Made by a program: the position numbers and the translations under genes
Assembly (NCBI RefSeq): GCF_041381155.1
Contig: NC_091149.1
Span: 10,680,609 to 10,744,608 of the forward strand
Direction of reading: 5' to 3'
DNA length: 64,000 nt
From: Argopecten irradians
Lineage: Eukaryota > Mollusca > Bivalvia > Pectinida > Pectinidae
Notes under the pieces: model-generated
Told to the model about the DNA's origin: nothing
Databases searched by the model: none
Seen by the model: only the letters and a program-made list of their open reading frames with translations
Shown here: positions 36,601 to 48,600 of the stretch, in pieces
Numbering within the stretch: position 1 is the first letter of the stretch
Layout of the letters: every line of letters starts with the position of its first letter

Positions 36601-39600
36601 TCATTGAAACTGAATGTTAAGCATTTGTTCAACTGTTTCATTGAAACTCAATGTTGAGCATTTGTTCAACTGTTTTCATTGAAACTCAATGTTGAGCATT
36701 TGTTCAACTTTTTCATTGAACCTTAATGTTGAGCATTTGTTCAGCTGTTTCATTTAAACTGAATGTTGAGCATTTGTTCAACTGTTTCATTGAAACTCAA
36801 TGTTGAGCTTTTGTTCAACTTTTTTATTGAACCTTATTGTTGAGCATTTGTTCAGCTGTTTCATTGAAACTGAATGTTGAGCATTTGTTCAACTGTTTCA
36901 TTGAAACTCAATGTTGAGCTTTTGTTCAACTTTTTTTATTGAACCTTATTGTTGAGCATTTGTTCAACTGTTTCATTGAAACTCAATGTTGAGCATTTGT
37001 TCAACTGTTTCATTGAACCTTAATGTTGAGCATTTGTTCAACTACATGTTTCATTGAAACTCAATGTTGAGCATTAAACTTTTTCATTGAACCTTAATGT
37101 TGAGCATTTGTTCAGCTGTTTCATTGAAACTGAATGTTGAGCATTTGTTCAACTGTTTCATTGAAACTCAATGTTGAGCATTTGTTCAACTTTTTTATTG
37201 AACCTTATTGTTGAGCATTTGTTCAGCTGTTTCATTGAAACTCAATGTTGAGCATTTGTTCAACTTTTTTATTGAACCTTATTGTTGAGCATTTGTTCAA
37301 CTGTTTTCATTGAAACTCAATGTTGAGCATTTGTTCAATTTTTCATTTCATATGTTGAGCATTTGTTCAACTGTTTCATTGAAACTCAATGTTGAGCATT
37401 GAATTTTATTAACTCAATGTTGAGCACTAAACTTTTTCATTAAATCTTAATGTTGAGCATTTTTTAGCTGTTTCATTGAAACCAAATGTTGAGCATTTGT
37501 TCAACTGTTTCATTGAAACTCATTGTTGAGCATTTGTTTCATTGAAAGTCAATGTTGAGTGAATGTTAGTAGTTTTAACAATATACTTGTTTCCTGCACC
37601 ATTTACAGCTGGCATGATTTAGTCTCTAATTAAAGACATGTGTTTGTGTAACGTCAGTTGTAGTAAGCCTTGCAGCTGTCCTTAAGTCAAAGTACAGTAT
37701 CACATGTTTATGAGGAACACACTTAATGAAATAAAAATACAACAAGATTGTGGTCATAACATAGTACTTTTCATTTCTCCTCAAAGATATCTGTAATATG
37801 TGTATTATTATGTAACAAACTATGCTTATAACGAAGTAATTTTGTTCATCCCTAGAGGTTCATTATAACCATGTTTTAACTCTGTACATTTGTGTTCAAT
37901 GCAATGGTTACAAAATCAAATATGGTCACTATATTTGGTGTAGGTTCAGTTGAAATAGATGTATGTATTTCCTTATTCAAATGAATTATTTACGTCAATC
38001 AAATTAGTTAGCTGATATGGACAGAAATATTTACTTTAATAAGTGTCCTTAAGCTTAAATGAGTACACCATACTCGCCTGAGTAGTTTTTCAGATTCACT
38101 CCCATCTGAAAAGTATTTAATTTTTTCTGAGTCATACCACATATCATAGATTAATAGTAAAGATATGTTGACCAGGATATGAAAAAGACATTTCAGATGT
38201 TTAATTTAAAAACAAACTGGGGTTTGTCAGAATACAAGACTGTAAATTACTCTGAAATAAATGCATATATAGTAAGATTTTCCACAACTGGATGGAAAAT
38301 CTGTGCTGGAAAAAAATCAGCTGTTCGAAAGCTTTTTCAAATAGAAATTTTACCTGGTTAAGAAGTCATATATCTTTTCCCCTCTGATAGTTTTTCAGGG
38401 GAAAGAATTGGCGAGCAGATGTTTTCCCAGTGGAAAAAAAATTGGCTTGCTGATTTTTTGTTCGCGGGGAAGGAATTAGCTAACTGATTCTTTGCCCCTT
38501 CCTCTCAACGTTAAATTCTAAAGAGGGGGAATTATTGACTAGCTGATTCCCCCTCCCCATGCCCCTTATCAATTTATTTCTAGGGAGAGGGAACTATTGG
38601 CTAGCTTTCCCAACTTTTGATTTATTTTCAATGGGTGAAACTATTGGCTAGCTGATTCTTTCTCCCTACCCTATATATTTTTCCAAGGGGGCTACCCTGG
38701 TATGAAATTGAGTGGAACTGGAATGAACTAGGTTAACACCTTTGTGCTGTGTATTACATAAATACCTCTTTAGAGATAAATCCAATATTGATTTGATTGT
38801 TTCCCCATAGCACCATAATATAAAACCCTGAGCACCTCTATATGATGAAATATTATTTACCCATGCATTCCATTTGATTTTGCGACAGCCATACCTATAC
38901 TATAATAGTACTAGCTGTCAATAGACCAGAGTAAACAGTTTTCTCTACAGATACTCCAGATTAAAAGTCCTTCTCAATGAATACCTTTATACCGGAGATC
39001 TTCGCAAACCCCAATGTATAGCCCACTTCCATTAAAGTTCATTTACCCAGTGCAGAAAATTTGAAAGGATTTTTAAATGTGTGTGAAATGGCTCGACTCA
39101 ATTGGGAATTATGATCTGTTAATTGATCATGTTTGGCCTAAGGTGACTATAGCGATTGGTGTTCTGTTTACAATATACAACTGAATGTTTACAAGAAAGT
39201 TATGGTGTCATTTTGGTCTCGGTTATGTATTTCTGACAACAAAATGGCTGTAATTTATATATCTTGACCGGTAACCAGTTAAAACTAATGCCATCAGTGG
39301 AATTTGGCAACGGATTTAACATATTGAGGAAAAATTTAATCCAGTCATTTTGACAGTGGTGGAATGGCTCTGTTACTTATTGAGGAAAACTGTTAATAGT
39401 GCGACTATTTGACAGTGGTGAAATGGCACTGTTGCTTATTGAGGAAAAATCTTAATTGTGCGACTTTTGACAGTGGTGAAATGGCACTGTTGCTTATTGA
39501 GGAAAAATCTTAATTGTGCGACTTTTGACAGTGGTGAAATGGCACTGTTACTTATTGAGGAAAACTCTTAATAGTGCAACTATGTGACTGTGTTGGAAAT

Positions 39601-42600
39601 GGCAATATAACATATACTTGTTGAATTTTCTTCCCTGAATAAATTCTGCAGTATGTGTGATTATGAAAAAATCTTACATAATCTCATCTGTATCGATCAT
39701 CTGAGTGACAACAAGTGTTTAGGTTATGAAACCGTACATACCTCGTGTAGTATGTGAATTACTGTACCAACTCTGGATGTTATGAAGGATATAAAACTAG
39801 TTTTCATTTTTTTGGATTATAGTCAGAAGATAAGACTATTACATATTATTGTGAATTGTTATTGGATTTGGATTTAAAATGTACATTGTTTATATTTCTT
39901 TTCTTTGATCGATTGGTACTTAATGGAAATTGTGAATTGTAATTGATTTTGATCTAAAATGTACGTTGTGTACATTTCTTTTCTTTGATCAATTGGAACT
40001 TAAGGAAATTAATGCCAAAATTATGTATGTGAAGATATGTAAATTTGTGTGATCTGAATCATCATGCTGAAAGCATCCTATCCTATGTCTGTGTCGCCAT
40101 GGCAACATGGAGTTTTGGAGTCAACTGAGTGGTTGTTACCACATGTAAGCAGTAACAGCACACGATCATTAACTTTTCACACATTCAGTGGGTTTCGATC
40201 GGACAAAGTGGGAAAATATCCAAAACAGGTGGAAGTGGAGAGGCTACCCTTTGTTGTGAATTTAGATAAGCCTTCAAAACAAAAAGATTTATTGGAAAAT
40301 TCTGAAAGCTTTTCAGAAAGATGGACAAAATACCCAAGGAATAAAGTTGAGGTGACCAAGTCTTTAATGTCGAATCTAGAAAAAGACAAAAGAACTAAGG
40401 AATCGGATGAATCTTTGACAAGAACACAAAATGTGGAATCAAAGACAAATATATCTATGGAAGAAGACAATAGGTCAAGTAATGGTGCAGATGGAGAAAT
40501 TATTTGTCAGGATTCTGAATCTCAGTCGATTAAAAATGATGAAGATCCTAGAAAATTACTTGTTAATTACTTGTAAGTAGTATACATACTTTTACAAAGC
40601 TTGATGCAACACAGATTACTAGGACACTGATGTTACCATTCTTTAACGTGGTTAGTTAGCCATGGCTTGACCATAGTTCATTATCTATAGGTAATCTGGT
40701 CTAAATATAACCATGATTCCAACATTAACCATGGTTCAAAACCATGGTTAACCATGGATAGCCATGGTGCCTGGGCAATGGTTAACCACGGTCAACCATG
40801 GTTTACGATGTTTTAATTGACAGGGGTATGAGCTTGTGTGACCTGGCAGTGACCTGATGTAAAATTTTGTCTTAGACTTTTCTTCTTAAATAAGAAAATC
40901 CTTGGAAATCCAAGTTTCCTAATAGATTATTGGAAATAACGCCCAAAGGAAAGAGAGGAAATACTTTTATTAATTAGAATATATCCTTATTAAGGCTAGA
41001 GAATCTCGCCCACTGAAATATCTTAGAAATTCCAAGGGAGACTTTGTATAAATCAACATTCAGGAAAGTAGATATAATGATACTAATAGAAATAAAATTA
41101 ATAGTGAAAACTGATCATTTTTTTTTCCTTTTATTTTCAGATCAACCCCTTCTACCATGAGGGTTTCTTTTCAAAGTGGAGCAGGATCTCCAGCAAGAAT
41201 GCATCGTCCTAAGACAGCAGCATCCATTTTATCTGGGTCACCACGGTCAGAGTAAGTGATTCACTTTTACAACCTGTGCTAGAATATCAATTAAATTACC
41301 CATTTTACATTATAATAACATGTGTGTGATGCATTAATTAATATATATATCAATTATGGACCTTAGTTGAGGTCATATGGTGTCATATCGCCAGAGTAGA
41401 ATAGATAGTTATTATTTTAAATTCTACAAGGGCACGATATGGATCGAAACAAAAAACCTTGATTTTATATAAAGACAATCTCTAATGTGCATATTAATTA
41501 TAAGAAAAGCATTTGTCAAAGAACAGCACCCTGAAGAATGCAGCATTTGTTCAATGAATTTCACAAAGGAATATTGACTTGATCAGTGTTTCTTTAAATC
41601 ATGGAAACACAGTCAATTTGCTATATATTGAACATCATGTGACAAATTTAATACTGGATTGACTGGCTTGATTTCAGCATCAACCTGTCTATTGTGACCA
41701 TGCATGCTTCCATTAATTGGTCATTATAGACAGGTTTAACTGGACTAGGAAGTGTACCTATAAATATATTATCTATTACAAATGCAATGAGTTGAGGCAA
41801 AGAATGAAGATTTCATATAAAAAAAATATTGTGTTAAATTAACATCAAGCAAACCCCCTCCCCAAAAGAAAGTAAATAAAAAAAAATTAAAAAAAAAAAA
41901 AAAAAAAAAAATTGATGTAAAATTTTCACTATGCCATTATTCCCAGCTAAAAGTTTATTTAATTGAATGAAACAAAAATGATTTTTCAAACAATCATAAA
42001 ATAATAACAAAAGTGGCTCATTATTCCCTTGACAATAATGATCGAAAGCAGATTTTGTTCAATTTGGGTTTGTGATTTTGACACAAATTTATCACTGACT
42101 AGTAGTATGTAAAGTAAAAGTAAATTGATACCAGAGGATTATTTCCGTGTGTCATAGAAATAAAACAGAAACCTGCACAGTTCATATGGTCACGAAAACT
42201 ATAGAAATAGTAACATGTGTATGACATTGTATACTTAGGTAGAGTACTTAGGTAGGGCACTTAGGGTTTATCCTTCGGGTAAACGTATATATGTCATATA
42301 CCAATATTGTGACAGCTGGAAAGTCTGCATACTATATGTCACTTACTTACCTGTAGAACTGTGTACTCACTGCTTTATAGCATTAATCTATACAACTGTA
42401 ACTAATTATTATAATAGCATTATATACGTCTGATACTTGATTAGGAAAATTTATGTATATTTATAGCTTGTAATAACATATTTATAGTCTAACTACCATG
42501 TTCTTGAAAAAATGCTATTATGTTGTCAAGGAACAATCACAAAGCCAATATTCGGGATATATATAAAATACATATGAAATATTGGCCAATGATGAAATGG

Positions 42601-45600
42601 GTTGACGTCAATATTGTGGGTAATCAAATGATGTGCTGCCAATATTAGGAGGATGGGTCTTTGAAGAAATCATGTAACACAAATATTGGTGGATGACGAT
42701 TCTGATGAAATGGCATGGCGTCAATGTTGGGGTAGGGGTTGATGAAAGGATGGAATCACACCTCACTGCAATTAGAACACATCAGCCTCCATAAAAGTTA
42801 TGATAGGATATTAAAAATAGGATATTAAAGATCAAGAAATTTCTGAAAAAGCATCAAAATTTAACAATAAATGTTTTTGTTATTTTGGAACAATCACTTT
42901 GGCGGATGATTAGATAAGATAACGGCAGTATTGGCAGCAATGAAGCAAACATGAGGCTTATGTCGTGTTTGGCAGCTTTAGAATCTTACCTCAAGGGTTG
43001 GGATTCACCCTTTCTTGCTCTCAAGAGGATGCAGGGCTTTTTTCTTTTAATCGGGAAGTTGCCTTAACCCAGGGCTCGCGCTGTCAGTCACCATAGGCGC
43101 CATTGGCGAATTTGAAATGCATTTGGCGATTTAAAAACTGCATTGGCGAAAGAAGAATTTTTAATGAACCCCAAATTATCCTTCCACTATGTTAACCTTA
43201 TTTTGGGAAAGAAATTGGCTAATTGGGAAGGAAATTTCCAGGAGTAAACTGTATTTTTTTGGAAATTTGGCATAAATTTGAAATAATTTTTATTGGGAAT
43301 CAGGCCCAATTTTATCAGCCCCAGAAAGTCCCTAGAGGTGGATGAGTATTTTTCTCTTAACCTTTATGATGTTAAGATGTATTTACAGTAACTGTTGATG
43401 TTGTATACATACATGATAACATTGATATGATGTTCTTTTGTCTCATTATAGTATGTAAATTGCCGTTATCCTGTAGTAATATATAGATGCCCCATCTCTC
43501 CATGTGATAGGTGTGACCGGGTATTCCAGGTAGAACATGAGCCGACACGGAGACACAACCTTGAGACACACATACCCCACAAACGCTCTGCCAAAGCACC
43601 ACCATGGATGAAAAATGTAGAGGTAACTTTTTTTCAAATTTCCTTTTAAAATATAATTTGTTTCTGTAAAGTATCATTTTGGATTTATTTATTAATAATA
43701 AAGCGAAACTCAGTAGAACAAGAAACCAAATACTGTAAACAAACTATTATTCTTGACAACAAAATTTCGCGATTTATATTTCAAAAAGTTTGTGAAGGTT
43801 GACATTTGCATTAATGGAATATCCAATCATATCAATGATCTAGATATTAATTCACGGAATAGAAACTTTCGCAAATTTACTTGGATCGCAAAATTTGTGA
43901 AAATGAATCGCACACAAAAGAAAGTTCATTTACAGTAAGTGAAAGTGTACATTGTATATTGTACTTGGACTCTTTGCTTGTTTACAGCCCCCTATGGTGC
44001 CTTGTGTTGTTGCCCCCGGATATCTTCTCTCCCGAAGTAAAAGTAAATTTGCAGTCACAATCAAAGATGAATTTTTCGATCCAGTTGTGGAGGAAGCACA
44101 GTAAGTAAAAATGGGATGTACATAGTATTACATTTATTTTTTCACATTAGATCGCTAACCGAAATGGTCAGGATGACTATAGCCATCGTGTTCTGTCTGT
44201 CGTGGGCCGTGTGCCATCCTTAAACTTTTTGGGATAGAGCTGAAACTCACGTGACATTGTCATGACCAAGTGTTGTTATTCTTGGGTCAATCCGAAATCC
44301 TAGATGGCTGCTATGTTCAGCATCTTGAAAACACATTTTGAACTTCTTTTTTCAGTGTGATTTAAGTGAAACTAAACAATGCCTAAAATGATTATGACAT
44401 GGTCCCAAATAAGAGTTGTTATTTTTTTGGATCAACTTGAAACACATTTTGTACTTCTTCTGAAATTCTACCAGTGCAATTTAGCTGAAACTTGCCGGAA
44501 GAGATCCTTATTTTGTCCAACCCAAGTGTTGTTAATTTTTTAATGATCCAAAATCCAAGATGGCTGCCATCTTGAAAACTTATTTTAAACTAATTCTTAA
44601 AGTCCCTTTAGTGGGATTAAGCTATATACTGCATGAAATGATCCTGGCATGGTCCCAACCAAGTTTTGTTAATTTTTTAGGTCAATCTGAAATTCAAGAT
44701 GATTGCCATGATATGGCTGCAATTCAAAACACATTTTTAACTTGTCTAGTTCTACCTGTGTGATTTTTATTATTAGCTGAAACTTTCTTAAAATATGGTC
44801 ATGACGAACTGTAATTTTTTCGATCGATTCAAATTTGAGGAAGGCTACCACATGCACCATCTGCGTGTGAAAGTGCAACAAAACATGTAAAGTCCTTTTT
44901 TTTTAGCTTTAGTGCTGAAAAAGTTGTTTGAATGTAAAGAGAAGGTAGACTAAGAAGAGTTGTTGTTTTAGACCTCCAGAACCAAGATGGATGCCAAAGT
45001 CACCATCTTGAAAACATATTTTAATATTTTTTTCTATTTAATTGATGCCCTTAGGATGCATTATTGTCAGATGACTGTAAATGCCCATGGGTGTATAATG
45101 AGTGCAAATTTTCCCCGCACATATTCTTTTATTTTTCATTTAATCAAACTTTGGGAAATTCAAAAATTCCTGTTGAATATGGAGAAAACTGTTTTTCAGA
45201 TGTAGATTATATAAAATTTATGTAAATTTTTTTCTTCCATTTTCAGTAAAAAAACAAGCCAACAATGAAAGGTGAGTCAAGCTTAAAAAAACTAAATCCT
45301 CAAATTTAAAGAATTAATAAGGACGCTCAATCCAGATTACTGTTCTTGAGCAGCAAAACATATTTAATGTACTTGAACTCCATATTTGTCCCAATAAACT
45401 CGATAATAAACTCATTTCAGGGCCTCCAGTCAGCTTTCTTTGGAATCATTTTCCTGATTATTTTACGACTAAAAACTTATAATTTTGTGAAAGGTTTAGG
45501 TCCCAAGTGCTCACTTAATTCTTTAGTAAGTGTCAATCCTGGGTGCTTATTGAGTTGAATAGAGTATTTTTATTCCTACAAAGTTCAGGTAAATCACTGA

Positions 45601-48600
45601 TGTCTGAACAAAATAAACATTTAATGTTAATAATGGTAATTGGTAATCATGACCTTTGTATGACTTTAGGGATTCCCTGATTGGTCAACTACAGCAACAG
45701 ATATCAGATCTCACATTGTACCTGGAGGAAGAGAGACTTAACCATCGACAGAGCAAACAAAAGGTATATAAAATAGCAACAGAGCAAACAAAAGTAAATA
45801 AAATAACGACAAAGCAAACAAATGAAAATAAACCATTGACAGAGTGAACAAAAGTAAATAAATGAAACTAACGTCAGAACAAACAAAAGTAAATAAACCA
45901 TTGACAGAGTGAACAAAAGTAAGTAAACCAATGAAAATGCAAACAAATGGTAAATAAATCATTGACAGAGCAAACAAAAGGTAAATAAACTAATGACAGA
46001 GCAAACAAAAGGTAAATAAACCATTGACAGAGCAAACAAAAGGTAAATAAACTAACGATAGAGCAAACAAAAGGCAAAAATGACGCTGTAAAATTTCATT
46101 TTTGTAAACATATAAAGAGGGACTAGGGGAGACAACTTCATATTATAATTTTGATTATTACGCTTATATAGTGACTGTTAAATATGGTATGGAAATAGAA
46201 CACTTGAAGTTGATTTTCATTCTTATAACAACATTTGCAATGTTTTTGTGCTCTTGTATTTGGACACACAAATTTTCAATACATGTCACCTTAAAAAGAG
46301 TAGGGGAGACAACTCTAAAAACTAATATAAACTAGGCAAAGCCATCTTAAAGTTTTTTTATGATTGTAAGGAGAAACAATGGTAGGGATATATATAAACA
46401 GCTGACTTTGTATATTTATGTATATTTGCTAAGATAGAGAATGGTAGATCTGTTTTATAAAAAGATAAAGGCAGTTAGCCATATAGTTATTCTAAAGTTT
46501 TAACTTCACAATGCTCAGTTTGATGGATTTGTTGATGTTAAAATGAATTTGCCTTTTCCGATATATAATCAAAGGATCATTGCCGACTAACCAATGTCTC
46601 TACACAATTTCTTTTTAGGCAGAAGACTTTCTCAAAGACAAAATGGAAGAAATGAACAATCACCACAAAGATAATATCAGGTAAAACTTGGGACATACAC
46701 AATAAACTCAACTGATATACAGTATGGTTTCTACGTGCTTTCTTAAATTTGATTGAAGCAATTTTGTTGAAAGATGTGCTTCTGAGGTGTATGGAGAATT
46801 CCTTTAGATTAAATATGATTTAGCTACTGTGTATAACATTTAAAAGGTAAAAATGATATGATTGAAAGAACAAAAGAATCATTTAAAAAAAAGTTAAAAA
46901 TAAAAACCATCATATGGTATATCAATTTTAATAAAAATATGTAGTTATATATGCAGATTTTGAAACTATATGGAAAAACTCATGTACAATTTGGATATCA
47001 ATATTATCTGTTAGTACTTCCAAGTGAAGAAAATGAATTTGAACTTGATTTTGTCTTTGTTAATCAGAGAACTACAGGAAGACCAAAAGGAGGAGATAGA
47101 AAAACTAACAAACACACTGAGTGTGGAGCACAACCAGTATAGAATAACAACGGAAGCTCAGATCAGTAAGTTATCAGTATAGAATAACAACAGAAGCTCA
47201 GATCAGTAAGTTATCAGTATAGAATAACAACAGAAGCTCAGATCAGTAAGTTATCAGTATAGAATAACAACAGAAGCTCAGATCAGTAAGTTATCAGTAT
47301 AGAATAACAACAGAAGCTCAGATCAGTAAGTTATCAGTATAGAATAACAACAGAAACTCAGATCAGTAAGTTATCAGTATGGAATGACAACAGAAGCTCA
47401 GATCAGTAAGTTATCAGTTATATAGAATAACAACAGAAGCTCAGATCAGTAAGTTATCAGTATAGAATAACAACAGAAGCTCAGATCAGTAAGTTATCAG
47501 TATAGAATAACAACAGAAGTTCAGATCAGTAAGTTATCAGTATAGAATAACAACAGAAGCTCAGATCAGTAAGTTATCAGTATAGAATAACAACAGAAGC
47601 TCAGATCAGTAAGTTATCAGTATAGAATAAAAACAGAAGTTCAGATCAGCAAGTTATCAGTATGGAATAACAACAGAAGCTCAGATCAGCAAGTTATCAG
47701 TATAGAATAACAACAGAAGCTCAGATCAGTAAGTTATCAGTATAGAATAAAAACAGAAGTTCAGATACATAAGTTATCAGTATGGAATAACAACAGAAGC
47801 TCAGATCAGTAAGTTATCAGTATGGAATAACAACAGAAGCTCAATCAGTAAGTTATCAGTATAGAATAACATCAGAAGCTCAGATCAGTAAGTTATCAGT
47901 ATAGAATAAAAACAGAAGTTTCAGATCAGCAAGTTATCAGTATGGAATAACAACAGAAGCTCAGATCAGTAAGTTATCAGTATAGAATAACAACAGAAGC
48001 TCAGATCAGTAAGTTATCAGTATAGAATAAAAACAGAAGTTCAGATCAGTAAGTTATCAGTATAGAATAAAAACAACAGAAGCTCAGATCAATAAGTTAT
48101 TATCAGTATGGAATAACAACAGAAGCTCAGATCAGTAAGTTATCAGTATAGAATAACAACAGAAGCTCAGATCAGTAAGTTATCAGTATAGAATAACAAC
48201 AGAAGCTCAGATCAGTAAGTTATCAGTATGGAATAACAACAGAAGCTCAGATCAGTAAGTTATCAGTATAGAATAACAACAGATGCTCAGATCAGTAAGT
48301 TATCAGTATAGAATAACAACAGAAGCTCAGATCAGTAAGTTATCAGTATAGAATAACAACAGAAGCTCAGATCAGTAAGTTATCAGTATAGAATAACAAC
48401 AGAAGCTCAGATCAGTAAGTTATCAGTATAGAATAACAACAGAAGCTCAGATCAGTAAGTTATCAGTATAGAATAACAACAGAAGCTCAGATCAGTAAGT
48501 TATCAGTATAGAATAACAACAGAAGCTCAGATCAGTAAGTTATCAGTATAGAATAATAACAAGCTCAGAAGCTCAGATCAGTAAGTTATCAGTATAGAAT

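Noticed and set aside
43529-43529. Acceptor TATTCCAG at 43,529 for FLACC1 exon 3
   Set aside because: Given the phase from exon 2 it reads GAG TAG, a stop at once; the AG at 43,510 keeps the frame.
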